Shown here: piece after piece, positions 13,780 to 24,897 of the stretch | Layout: each line of letters opens with the position of its first letter | Position numbering within the stretch: position 1 is the first letter of the stretch | DNA from: Ophioderma brevispina | Taxonomy: Eukaryota; Echinodermata; Ophiuroidea; Amphilepidida; Ophiodermatidae | DNA: 64,000 nucleotides | Assembly: GCA_023653785.1 (NCBI GenBank) | Contig: JAMKCH010072476.1 | Span: forward strand, 62,001 to 126,000 | Direction: 5' to 3' | Notes under the pieces: generated by a model | Databases searched by the model: none | What the model was told of the DNA's origin: nothing | The model's input: the letters and a program-made list of their open reading frames with translations, nothing else | Made by a program: the position numbers and the translations under genes

Positions 13780-14460
13780 ATAAAATGAACTCTGCCGATT
13801 CATAGTATTTTGATGGAAATCTGGCAGGCAAACATAAGATATCCATGCCAAATCAGCTCTTTTTGCACCCTTTTGAAAATCCGACTACGACTACAATTGG
13901 GACATTTTTTGCCTGGAAGCTTTCTTCCTCAAACTAAGCACAATTTCCCTGTCAGTAACTTCTAAATGACCTATGCCCCTATATCTGTGAGGATTTTCAT
14001 AGACCCAGCATGTAAACAGTAACTATGACCAAATGCGATCAATAGCATGTTGTAACTTTGCAAGTAAAGAAGTATTTTTGAAGTTAAAAGAGAATATCTC
14101 ATTTGGCCCCTAAATGACCTTTGACCTCAAAACTGTGAAGACCCATCATTCCTTCACTTGTCACTCGATCATGTTGATATCACATTAAAATTTTGTGAGA
14201 AGCATTTTGAAGGTTTAGATAAAATTACGCTATTTGAGACTTGAGTGAGCGTTGACTCCAAATCTATAAGATGCAAAATGCCATGGCACCTGACAATAAC
14301 TGTAACAAAACATCAAACTGTAGGAAAAGAAGCATTTTATTAAAAAATCATATTTGACCTATAGGTATCATAGATACCTATGACCTCAAGATCTTCACAG
14401 TATGAATAGTGGTGGGGAAATTGATGTTTTTGAGTAAGTTTGGTCAAAATCAAGTTTAAA
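13780..14460. repeat. degenerate minisatellite-like region with TGACCT motifs
   Basis: Loosely repeated phrases recur (AAATGACCT, TGACCTCAA, GAAGCATTTT) at irregular spacing, like an old diverged tandem array. It contains a perfect DR1-type repeat on the minus strand, TGACCT-T-TGACCT at 14115-14127, and a short palindrome around GGTATCATAGATACC at 14364-14378. There is no coding signal. Confidence 0.4.
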
Positions 14461-14835
14461 GGTCTTCGCACAGTGAGTCTGTTTCCTGATCTAGAATAAA
14501 GAACTGGAACTTATAGCCATTAGAATTTTTAGTCTCTGTTAGAATTTTAGTCTGTAATTTGAGCCTCTGAGTGGGAAGAGGGCTCTCTGGTAGCACAGTG
14601 ACCACCGGGCAATAGCAGCTAAGCCTCTTTCCAATCCAATAGATTACAGCAATACAGACACCAAACCACAAACCGATTTGGGAGCTTTGATGTGGGTCAG
14701 TCACAGGCGTTCCCTATTATGACATTGTCCTTGTCTGTTGTTCATACATAAATATTTAAAAAAATAACCCTTACAATGGATTTGATTCTTCAGCTCCACC
14801 GGTTTTGGACAACATTATAAAAAAAAATTGAATTT
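14461..14835. other. unannotated sequence
   Basis: Nothing recognised. The 82-codon minus frame (14456-14704) has no motif. Confidence 0.4.
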
Positions 14836-14839
14836 GTTG

Positions 14840-14910
14840 TCAAGATTTCGCTTTTACGTGTTAAACCAATGGCGACTGTCTAAATTTGGGATTTCTTGGC
14901 CGGTCCCCCT
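14840..14910 (+). repeat. dispersed ~75-bp repeat, copy a
   Basis: Shares TTTACGTGTTAAACC, GTGTCTAAATTT-like and GATTTCTTGGCC phrases in the same order as 27237-27312. Both sit in GC-richer surroundings. The full element is not delimited. Confidence 0.5.
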
Positions 14911-15459
14911 GGCGACCACGGCCTATACTAGCGCTAAAGGTATGAACCTCTCCCATTTAGTGTGCAAATGGACCTAGGAAATAAAGTCAATATGTTGGAC
15001 TCCTTAAAAATTCTCAATTATAATGGGGTTTATGCTTTATTCCGTATAGGCTTGATTGAGTTCTTTCATCCAGATCGTATACACCAAGGCTCAATGATGA
15101 TTATTGGTTGTGTATGTCTACCCTAGGTCCAATTGCACAAAAAGCAGGGGAACTAGAGGACAATCGCTATACTAGCTGTTAATATCCATATTATTTTTGC
15201 CGATCAAAGTGCATGCTCCTCTAAGCCTATATCCAATAAGGCTCTTGTGTCATTGGGGAAAGTTGTGCTTGTAAGATGCACTGCATTTCCAAAACTCTTC
15301 CCCAACTTTAGGTGCCACCTAGGGTTGAGGTGGGTCCACTGTCGGGTATATTAGTGCCTGATCCAGTGTCTACAGGAGTCATACCCAGGGAAGGTACTAT
15401 GGAACAATGGTTATCTAATGGCTGGCCAGGGCATCCTGTGGCTGTCGGGTGGTGCCCAG
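14911..15459. other. unannotated sequence left of the SINE
   Basis: GC content is higher than in the flanks, but I recognise no gene. It ends in TGGCAGTT at 15460-15467, which is the left target-site duplication of the SINE. Confidence 0.4.
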
Positions 15460-15467
15460 TGGCAGTT

Positions 15468-15810
15468 ATATAATATATAATAATATAATACCGACATTTA
15501 TATAGCGCCTTTTCCACAGGATACAAAGCGCTGTTGCCTATTATTATTACGCTGCCTTCAGGAAATCGTCACAATCATTTCGCTTCACCTAGGCCGGCAG
15601 CCGGCCAAGCGCACATGCCTATCAGCACTTAGATTGTAATATCCCCCATAACAGCTACCCGAATATCGCTTGGGTCGACGAAGCAAGTGAGGTAAAGTGC
15701 CTTGCCCAAGTGCACAACACATTGGCCACAGTGGGGCTCGAACCCACAACCTTTGGATCATGAGTCGGCAGTCATATCCACCGGACCACATGTGCCCTCT
15801 TGTCCTTGGA
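15468..15810 (-). mobile_element. tRNA-derived SINE with target-site duplication
   Basis: The element reads on the minus strand. The tRNA-like head has A box TGGTCCGGTGG (15778-15788 complement) and B box GGTTCGAGCCC (15734-15744 complement). A unique body follows, then a tail carrying GGCGCTATATAAATG and ending in AT-rich ATTATATATT sequence. It is flanked by TGGCAGTT on both sides (15460-15467 and 15811-15818), an 8-bp duplication expected of LINE-driven insertion. The ~343-bp length is normal for a SINE. Frames 15585-15869 and 15697-15882 are shadows of it. Confidence 0.8.
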
Positions 15811-15818
15811 TGGCAGTT

Positions 15819-17039
15819 GCTGTCCTTGGATGGCATTGACCCAGCGGTGCGCCACCTTTGTTTTCCCAACCCGGGATTCTAGATTGATTATCATTGGTTT
15901 TGCTCCCAGATAATCATATATAGGCCTTCCTGTCGGTCTATCCTCTTTTGTGTCTGATGATGATTGGGAAGGAGGCAAAAACCCATTTCCTGTGGACTAT
16001 GTCACGTCGGAGGAGCTCCCTGAGGAGATAGTCATGCAGGCTGAGGAGGTCTTATGTGGGTAAAGAGGACCTTAGGACTAGGAGTGAGCATGAGGATTGA
16101 GGAATCATACTTTACCCAGTGGCTTAAGGTAGCTATTGCGGCAGCCTCCATTTTTTCACACTGCCCCACCTTTGGCCTTCCCTCTCGTGGTTCGCATCCC
16201 ATGTACTGCAACCACGGTATGGTAGGGTTTACCAGCGGGATTTTCCAGGATCTGATGGCTATGCGGTCCATTAGCTTGCAACTCACCTTTTTGGCCTTGG
16301 TTGCTCGCCCACTAGTGAGAACAGTGTGCCGCAATCACTCTAAAACAGATTATATCAGTGGGGAGCTCACCAAAATAACTTGTCAAATTGAATCAAAATT
16401 TAGCATTTGATCTACCAAAGGCAAAAAATTGACAAAATTAATATCTTGGTGGGCTCCCTGCCGGATTCCCTGCTGACATATATTTTATATGTCCGGCAAG
16501 ATGACTAATTTGTTTTAAATGTGTTCCCAGGCAGCATAGAATGGTCATTTTGTTTGTTCTTGTCTTCCTAATCCTAGGCATCAGTCTTGATCTGGCATCT
16601 GGATGTGGATAAATATACCGTACTCTGAAAAGCTCTACTTGAGCATCACTCGGAACAGAACTGTGGAAGGTTGCTCGTTCAACCTCCAGAAACTTTGCAG
16701 CGTCGGCTTTTGAGTTGCTATTAAGTAATATGTTCAGACGAGGTCAATTCCACTCCTTGCCATTGTGGAGAAAAAGAGTAAAGATGAGATTGTGAGCTTG
16801 ACTGTGGTATTATAACAAGCCAATTTGTGTATCAACGTCTCATTGTCATGCGTGATGATGTGATGATGTGAGGAGCTTGTAAACTGAGGAACTCTTGAAT
16901 GATCAGGTTGACACGATGTATATAATTTATGAAAACATAACCAAATTCCTTGGACTGTCTCCTGCGCTGAGAAGTGGGTAGTTGTCAGGTTTTTTAACAG
17001 GTTTTACGGAGCATCATCAGATTTTGTCGTCTCTCTCAG
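15819..17039. other. moderately GC-rich unclassified sequence
   Basis: TGTCCTTGGATGGCA is duplicated directly beside the SINE insertion site. Overlapping frames on both strands (16032-16334 minus, 16054-16410 plus) have no recognised motif. This may be eroded transposon sequence. Confidence 0.35.
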
Positions 17040-18180
17040 TTGGGTGCCAGTGTTTGGGCACTTTGAGTGGGCCACAGTCCGCCGTTTTGGCTATGACCCA
17101 TATATACGGACCCTCTCGCGTTCCTCGTCCGTTGCTTGCTTAAGGTAAGTCCACACAGAAAGACAGCTCCCGACCCAACCACTTCCCGCCTACACAAACC
17201 CGCATTTTTTTTTAACATCGGCAAGCTTGTTCAAGCTTGCAAAATTTACAATTTTTTATCCCGACCAGGGATGATTATCGCGATTAATCCCCGCGGTCAA
17301 CTGGACAAGGGATGCTGAAACGCTGACATTTAGGCGACAGCAACATGGAATCAACAAGATCCAGTATGTTTTAATGGCGACGCCACTGTTCAGTCCCCGA
17401 TTATTCGCCGACCTGAAACGAATGGCACAAGTTGTGACATGTGCTGTCAAAGACTGCTCGTCGATTGTCCGCCGAGTTGGTGACGCAAAGAAAGGTCCCG
17501 TCACATGAAGATAACCCGCGACGCGGAACACCCAAACCTCTTCCCAACTACACAGACCACATTTCTTCTTTCCAAATCGGCTGCAGTCTTGTTTCAAATA
17601 CAATACAAAGATGCTCAATCGCCGAGCAGAGGCAATCAAGCATGTCACTTTCAGTTTTTCAGTTCTCACTCATTCGCAGACCTCAACACGGCAGCACAAG
17701 TTGCTTGTCAAGACTGGAAGTCGGCGAACTTATCTTCTGTAGTCGCCTAGTTTTAGTCGCCGATTCAACATATCAGTTGGCTTTGCATTTTCTCATCCCC
17801 TCTTGGAGCATACTCATTGCCGACCATTTTTCAACTGCACACAACCACTCATGATGCGCACCAACTAGCGGCTACCGCTTCCAAAACGCTCATGTGTTCA
17901 AGCCGAACTTCCCGATTCCAAAACCCACGACAGTCCAGACTTGGCCAAAACCTACACCTGAAAAGGAAAATTCCTCACGATTTTCGAAAAAAATGGCCAA
18001 TCGCACCAGTCTTGAGAGTCTGGAAGTGGGTTTCTAGCAAATAAGGGGTATAAGATACAGACGACTGCCACCAGACACGGCCACGACCTTGCCAGACACT
18101 ACACAGTGAAAAAGAAAAAACGGGCCTCACGATTTTCGAAAATTCGGCAAATCGGCACCAGTCGGCACTGTTAAAATGTT
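17040..18180. repeat. CpG-rich block of diverged tandem copies
   Basis: Unlike its flanks, this block keeps many CpGs. Phrases recur in the same order: AACCACTTCCCGCCTACACA then CATCGGCAAGCTTGTT (about 17180-17235), CAAACCTCTTCCCAACTACA then AAATCGGCTGCAGTCTTGTT (about 17530-17595), and ATTCGCCGACC and GGCACAAGTTG then ATTCGCAGACC and AGCACAAGTTG. CCTCACGATTTTCGAAAA occurs at about 17974 and 18126. Two 137-codon frames on opposite strands (17256-17669 minus, 17441-17854 plus) lie across these copies and are probably not genes. TATATA at 17100-17105 and a strong donor AAG/GTAAGT at 17145 could also mark a promoter and first exon. Confidence 0.4.
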
Positions 18181-19615
18181 TCCTATTTACCAGAATGTAC
18201 CTTTGTAAATTCGGTAAACCCCAAAATTCATAATCTTTCACGCTTTAATTACCTCTACCTAACATTAAATTACTATTTGGAAGCAGAAACAATGGTAAAT
18301 AAACAGTGGTTAGAAAAAAATACTAGACCTTTGAAAAAAAGTAGGTTTCTACGCTGAGCCGTGATTATATTTTCCGTAATATTACGTTCTGTGGTAACAT
18401 ACTTGTTGTTAATGTAAGAATATTGAACTATGAAAATCGTTTGACCTATAAAATGTGTTAAATAACATCGTAAATAACGTCATTAAAAACTCACAATCTA
18501 TTTCCCCTTAATTTTAAAAATAGTTAAAAACTCTTGTTGAACTCGAGTTCCTGTCCTTTTGGATTTATTTAGTTTAATTGAAAAAAAAGTAGAAACAATA
18601 TATATATTTAATTATTTCGCATGGATAATTAAAGTCGATGTTGTAGTGTAGGGGATAAGGTTTAGGTAGGACTTGTAATTTAGGCCCTGGTTCGAATCTA
18701 TGTATGGTACATGCATGTATTGAGTTTACTCAATGGTGATAAATTGTGACATTGAAGGTATACATTACCATATAAAAAAACAAAGTGTTAACGGATTTAA
18801 GTTTTTAGTTCTTCACGTTTTCCCCTTTTAATTAAATTGTGCCTTTTTTTTATTTGTTATGTTTTTAGATGTTTTAAACTTTTTTACAACCACGTGGTGA
18901 CGTAATACAACGTTTGTATGAGGCTATTCTACAACGTGAAATTTGGTCAGGGATTGTGATAACCGTTTTTAATTTCTTAATATTGTTTTGAAAAGTCAAA
19001 AACCACAATATGTTTAGATGAGATTCTAACGATACGTCCGTTATTTACGTTCCTTGCAAATGGTTTTCGTATTTGTACGGCTCCATTTATTTTACTTTCT
19101 GCACGGTTGTGAGTCCCAGCTGCCAGTTGAATCCTGTTTTTTTACAGGTTTATTTTTAACAGTGTGGATGCAGTCTGGAAGTGGTTTTCTAGCAAAAATT
19201 CGGCTGTGTGACTGAGCCTTTACTCTTTTTGTTCTCGAATCTTGATGGCTCACCATTAATTTTTTTTCGTTAATTTAATTGCAGTCTTGATTTGATGTCT
19301 TCGATTTCCAGGCATTCCAGTCAACGAAGGTCCTTGGAGGTCTATCACCTGGTCCGTGACCCCTGGTTTTCGTGAGCCATGCTTTGGTACCAATGCAGGA
19401 GTTTCGATACCATCTCAGTTTCCCAATTATAGCTGTGGCGTGCATATTTGAATCTCCGTCTCTTCTATTAAGGCAGGAGCATCAGAAATCATAGGGTCCT
19501 TATTTAGGGATTTCCTTCAATAGGCCCGACTACATCTAAGGTTTGACACTTTAGTAGTTAGTAATTGACCCCTCTACATCATGCAAGGTAGTTAGTGGCG
19601 TCAAATTGTGGTGTC
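18181..19615. other. AT-rich sequence, little recognised
   Basis: Contains the tRNA-like head described separately. TCTGGAAGTGGGTTTCTAGC near 18016 is echoed by TCTGGAAGTGGTTTTCTAGC near 19171, so part of this may be bounded by repeat ends. No gene recognised. Confidence 0.4.
18637..18715 (+). repeat. tRNA-like SINE head (candidate)
   Basis: An A-box-like TAGTGTAGGGG (18644-18654) and B-box GGTTCGAATCT (18689-18699) are about 45 bases apart. The acceptor and T stems do not pair well, so it is not a working tRNA. A SINE head or tRNA pseudogene is likeliest. Confidence 0.4.
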
Positions 19616-19619
19616 ACTT

Positions 19620-20330
19620 TTTTCAATGGGGTCAATGTAAGATTTTACATCACAGGGGTCAAACATTTTTTAACTTACTCCAATCATGTTGAAATGTAAT
19701 TCCATAAACTGGTCGGTCTAGTCACAAGGATTCCAAAATGTTATTTTGTAACCGCTATGCTATTGTGTTTTAGAGTTATTGGTAAAATGGCTAAAGTTGC
19801 AAAAAAGGGTCAAACTCAATTTTTACAGGGGTCAACATGGAAAGTTTACTCTGATTATATTTAAATGCTTGAAATTATTGCCTGAAAGAATGGACTCTTC
19901 CAACAAAAGTATAGTTTTTGATCATGTTAAATGTTTACTTACTTACCTAGATCAAGGTAAAGAAGGTCATGCAAATTGGATTTGTTGGCCCCATGACCTA
20001 TTTTGTCACAATAGCATGATAACTATGCCTTGCGGATGCTACAAACTATTCCTTATTTTGACCACATTAAGCTAGATGAACAATTTGTTTCCTTTTTAAC
20101 CAAAATTGGAGAAACTTCTGATTTTGGACCCCCTGTACAAAGCGGAAAATTTGACCTTTTTGGCACTTTTAAATTAAGAGTCGAATGCAACTACCTAGCA
20201 GATTACTTTAGGATATGGAAGATCCTGCCTAGTAAATACAATGGCCCTGTGGAAAATTACGTTCAAAGTAACAATTTTGAAGCTGCAGTACCTGTAATGG
20301 ATTTTTCAACAAAAGTATAATTTTTTTGTA
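19620..20330. mobile_element. relative of the 49-kb foldback family
   Basis: It holds paired, oppositely oriented copies of the same phrases found in the 49.2-50.2 kb foldback. CAGGGGTCAA and AAGGGTCAA...TTTTACAGGGGTC lie on the left (about 19650-19835), and GGACCCCCTGTACA...TTTGACCTTTTTGG lies inverted on the right (about 20127-20163). The arms are more diverged than at 49 kb. The plus frame 20030-20320 is within it and unsupported. Confidence 0.45.
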
Positions 20331-21082
20331 TCAATAGAAAGATAACAAATGTAATTTACATTCTATAAAAGGCTTCCCTGTTGGGGAGTAATGACTTCAC
20401 AAAGTCTAGTTTTCCATGCATTTTTCCCTATACCGATTTGTGTGGTGTAGAGCGTGCATTTTCAACATTTTCCCGTTTCTATGGCGGATGTTCGTCAACT
20501 TGTGTGTAATGGTATGTTTGTTCCCCACCCTTTTGCCTTCCTCCTCACGTGCATTCTTTCCTTTTGCTTTCTCATATTCTGACGGTCAAATGGATACTCC
20601 CTGATATTGAGATTCTTCATCATCTCCTATAGGTGAGGACCCCCAAGCAGACCCTGAAGTGGTTGTAACCAATTATTCAAACCGTGTTTGTATTTTAACT
20701 GTCCCTTCTTTGATGATTTCCATCCCGTGTGCCATTATTGAACTTCCAACTCGGTAGTACTCGGTCTTGCTTTTCTGTTTACATGAATGTGCTAGATCCA
20801 TCCACTTCACTGCTTCTTGATGCAACGGTCTTCTTCCTCTAACCATCTCTCACGTCTCTCTCAGTTTTTCTTCTTTGATCCTTTATAATTCCAATTGTTT
20901 TCCTCATTTGTGGGTATTCTTCATATGCCTTGGTTTACCTTTTCCCTGGCTTTGCACACTCGTTGATCATTTGGACAATTTCCAACTCTTTCCCTCTCTG
21001 CGTGATGGGACATTTTTTTCTCTGGCAGTCTTTTTGTTTTGAGCTATAAATCCTCGCACTTATCTGCCGGAAATTCGTCCAC

Positions 21083-21129
21083 GTCTACGTAGTTAATGTC
21101 TACGTACTTCATGGCTACGTACTTCAATG
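21083..21129 (+). repeat. three tandem ~15-bp CTACGTA units
   Basis: GTCTACGTAGTTAAT, GTCTACGTACTTCAT and GGCTACGTACTTCAA follow one another directly. The array lies within the remains of LINE fragment B. Confidence 0.7.
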
Positions 21130-21169
21130 GTTGGACCCCATACTTGCAAAGAATGGTTATGCCTCTGAT

Positions 21170-21357
21170 CAGTGGCGTGACCAGCTTTTTTCAGGGTGCA
21201 GAGGGGGGGCACATATATTTCAGGGGGGCAAGCATTTATTAAATTTGTTAGTATAGTATATGGCCTATGAAATCACTAATTTTCAGGGGCAAGGGGGGCC
21301 AAGATTCCCCACGGGGGGGGGGGGCAGCTGCTCCCCTGCCCCTCTGGGTACGCCACA
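21170..21357. mobile_element. hAT-like MITE inserted in LINE B
   Basis: The termini CAGTGGCGTGACCAGC (21170-21185) and CTGGGTACGCCAC (21344-21356) are inverted repeats. The interior is G-rich with AGGGGGGGCA and GGGGCAAGGGGGGCC phrases. Flanks ATGCCTCTG on the left and ATGCTCTG on the right look like an ~8-bp duplication, as hAT elements make. It splits the endonuclease and linker of LINE fragment B. Confidence 0.6.
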
Positions 21358-21979
21358 TGCTCTGCATTCAATAATGTTATTTCTCCACTTTGTGATTTGT
21401 TACCGCATGTGCTGATGTAGGTCCAAAGCTTTCCCTCTTCCTGAGAAAGTACGTGTTTGCCAACATAACTCTTTTCGTAAAGCTATCAATTAATCCCAAT
21501 GGTATTTTCCATTTGAAAAACTATCATCTTCCTGTCCCTATTTTGAATTGAAATCCCCAACCACAAGAAGAAAGTTGTAGGCTGTACGGAATTCCATAGC
21601 TCCTCTAGTTCGTCTTAGTTGGGCACCACCGGGGTTGGCCATAGTGTGCTTTCACGACGTCCTTCCCTACCACCAAATGTTGGAAAAGTGTATGTGATAT
21701 GACCATGTTGCTGGGTTACCCTGAAAGTTGACTATCAGTATGCGATCCGAGTGAGAGTGAGAGATTGAAACCCCCCGCTGGTCGTAATGAACGATACGTC
21801 TAATTAAATTATTATTATGCACCAGTATTTCTTAAGCGCTATTCCAATTGATAATAGCGCTGATTACAAAAGTCACACCTAAAATACCTATGTTGGGCAT
21901 TATGAAAAATCAAACAACAGAAAATTTAATGTACAACTTTAAAAATTAACAATTATAAAAATAATCAATATGATACCCA

Positions 21980-23720
21980 GGGCAACATGATTAAAAACGC
22001 CTCATTCAGATGGGAACAAAGGTGAGTTGTAAGGGACTTTTTAAAACGCTTAACTGTTGGCAAAACGACGAGAAAGATGGGGAGAGAGTTCCAGAGGTGT
22101 GGACCAGCAAAACACCCAAAAATGCTTTGTCACCATTGATCGAAAGGTTCGAGAAACGATTTTACGAATTGTAATTGGCATTCTCAGGAGCGCAGACCAT
22201 GCCTTCCAGAGGTATACCTGATAAGAAGATCGGACAGGTAAGCGGGATAAGATGATTCCTTCCCTTAAAAGTCAGGATAACCCCTTAAGTCTTTCATTTA
22301 CAGGTAACCAATGAAGCTCTCTCTCAAGGGGGCAGAAGGGTGGAATCTATTGCACTTTGAAAATAATCCTGGCAGCCTTGTTTTGAAGTGTTTGTAACTT
22401 TCTTACCTTCTCTGGTCTGATATACCAAATACAAAAGTGAGTTTGCCAATCCTAAACGGGACAAAATAAATAAGCGAACGGACTAAATGATGGCAACTTT
22501 CGTAGTGATGTGACCGGACGAATTCGGTATAGTTTTCCTGAGTGATAGAGTTTAAAGTTTAAAACAATAGAGATTCACATGATCCTTCATTGACATATTG
22601 ATCAACAAAAACTACCACCCCCAGATTTCGTATTTTGGATTATGTGCAATATCTAATATCACCACTGGGTGTGTGAAGAGAATAGGTGGGGGTCCGGCAA
22701 CTTTCAACAGATTGTAAGGCGATGGCTGCAAGAAGAAAATACTCTGTTTTGCTATTGTTAAGCTTCAGCATGTTTTCTTGTCATCCATTCATGAATATCA
22801 TTTACATTGATGACAATCTCGTAAAGCTAATTCGGCAGCCCCATCTTCTGTTTTTGTATCAAAAGCCAGATAAGTTGGATTATCATCAGCGTATATGTGA
22901 AATTGATTACCATGCTTTTTCGAATAATGTGACCAAATAATTGTATATAAACAAAGAAAAGTGGTCCAAAGACGACCTTGAGGTACAAAACCAAAATAAC
23001 TCAAACTTATCACAAGACCCATCAGCCGCCTTCGACACACACACAGGCCTCACTCACCAACAGAAACGCGGAAGTATCGATCACGGAGATACGATGAAAT
23101 CCACTTAAGCGCATACCAGTGATATTGAAATGGACGACAAACGATCAAGAAGAATTTGATGATCTACAGTTCGAAGGCCACTGAAAGATATCAGTAGTCC
23201 TACAACAACCGCCTTCCCTTTATCCATATCATCATATATCAATCATCTTTACACGGAAGTAACTTGTTTCTGTGCTTACTTTTTGAGCCTTAAAGGCCGA
23301 CTGGAACTCCCCTCATTAATCCATGAGTGCACAGATTTTATTTTTGGTAACTGGGCGGGGCGGCAATTTTTCCATCAATTTGTTGAATAGTCATAATATA
23401 GAACAAGACGATAATTTTGCAACAATTTTTATTCAAGAGGTAGACTTCTTTAAGGAACAGACAACTATTGCTTCCAAGTTGGGAAGGAACTCGCCACTAC
23501 TGGACGATTTGTTTACAAGAACTTTCAAAACCTTACACATGATACTAACATTCTCTTTAAATAATCCACATTGGCAATGTATCAAGCCACACATACTTTT
23601 TGAAGAAACTCTCAGAATAGTTTTTCAATGTCTTCAAATACGACAGGCTTGAAGCTATTATCAGAGTCAACACTACCATAAGCACTTTTTACCCGATTCC
23701 ACACCAAAACTGTGACAACT
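21980..23720 (-). pseudogene. LINE A reverse transcriptase domain, decayed
   Basis: Minus-strand pieces in several frames follow RT motif order: VNKSSSSGEF (about 23530-23560), a KLMEKL..P block, FQSAFKA and STET (about 23255-23300), and a MDKGKA stretch followed by TVDHQILLDRL (about 23145-23180). Then come FVPQG (22974-22988), HIYADD with the catalytic YADD intact at 22882-22893, and a terminal WNSLP..VKRFKKSLTTHL (about 22030-22095). These are the palm residues and C-terminal signature of CR1/L2-like LINEs. Frameshifts between the blocks make it a pseudogene. The plus frames in this interval (22686-22940, 23323-23652) are shadows. Confidence 0.7.
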
Positions 23721-24897
23721 CATTCCTTATTTTTGCCACCCCTTTGTTACAAAAATTGAGAAGGAATTGCTAGTTCAGAAATTGAATCACAACTTGGTAA
23801 TGCTTTGACATTATTATGTAGCATCCCTTTCAGTATAAATATATATTCTTACAATCAGACGATTTCAGTTCATCATTGTAGTAATACCTCCTTAAGCAGA
23901 TTGAATTAGTTTGTTAACTCTATTAGATTGATCTATATGCATATGATCCTCATCATCTTTTGTTTTACGACGCCATTTTTCGTTCTAATTGGCGACGCCC
24001 ACACCTTTAAAATCATTAATTTTACCATTATATAACCAGGGGAAACGAGATCTCAAGCTTCGAGAACGTCTCTGAAGGCGCATGCGCATCAAGTACAGTG
24101 TTAACCACTTGAGTCCAAAGAGGTTCTATATAGATAAGAGGCAAACGTTACGGTCATCTTTAGAAATTCATCGCCGCTCGCATGTTTTTGCCGACCACAA
24201 AGAAAACTAGAGTATACCACAATAGAACGCAATGGCTCCGTCTCCGCTTTTCCACATACTGTGGGGTTGCTGCTTTGCCTATACCTAATCGTAGTGGAAT
24301 ACAATGATGTATGTGTTAGAGGTGGCCAGGTATAATAACAGTGTACCTGATCATTGTGCTCAGATTTTCACTCGCTTAGGTGCTTAAGCGCGCTTAGGTG
24401 AAAAGATGTATTCACTGAGGCGGTTTATTAAATCAAGACAACTGACGCGTCATTTCATTCGTTGTGTGGCCATGGGTAGGACAAAATTTAACAACCCCAT
24501 AGCACCCAACATCCAACAACTCATATTTTGTGCCGGATTGTTTGTATCGATTGGACATTATGTGTGAACAAAGCACCAAACTAATAATTATTCGTGCAAT
24601 ATTCAAAATGGTCCAAGCGCCAGCACGGACGACTGGTTTTGAACTGGGCTTTCACCCCCTTGCTTGAGTCTATTTGCTCAGCACTTCACAAAGCAGTACC
24701 TCTAAAGTCAAGACCATCCATGAAGAAGCTAATCATCTAGAAAACTTGAGATTTATCCAGTTCTGTGTGATGTCTTTTACTTTAGATATTATTTTTGGTG
24801 GAAGAGTTTGGCATTAGTCATCTCACTCACACATCAACTAGCATATGATCATACCTAAAATGGAACACACAACATGTTGAATACCAATTTATCATCA

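Larger units (their letters stand above)
20500..21775 (-). pseudogene. LINE fragment B: endonuclease and linker, decayed
   Basis: Minus-strand translation, moving between frames, matches the ORF2 of a non-LTR retrotransposon. It shows an apurinic-type endonuclease core with a VVGDFN-like motif (about 21545-21566), then an NTYF.RKR / KLWT-like stretch (about 21420-21475). After the inserted MITE comes a linker with NDQRV..AREKVNQ (about 20945-20985), LNNW..LQGLLGGP (about 20630-20670) and an FDR..YEKAK-like start of the reverse-transcriptase region (about 20540-20570). Frameshifts and stops are frequent. The endonuclease would nick target DNA and the rest would reverse-transcribe the RNA; no activity is possible now. 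The 3' part is missing. A MITE (21170-21357) and a 15-bp tandem repeat interrupt it. Confidence 0.6.

Noticed and set aside
17256..17854. Two 137-codon frames on opposite strands
   Set aside because: They overlap each other inside a diverged tandem-repeat block and show no domain.
24078..24087. GCGCATGCGC, like an NRF1 site
   Set aside because: A single palindromic match with no start codon or exon nearby; it lies inside the linker region of LINE A.
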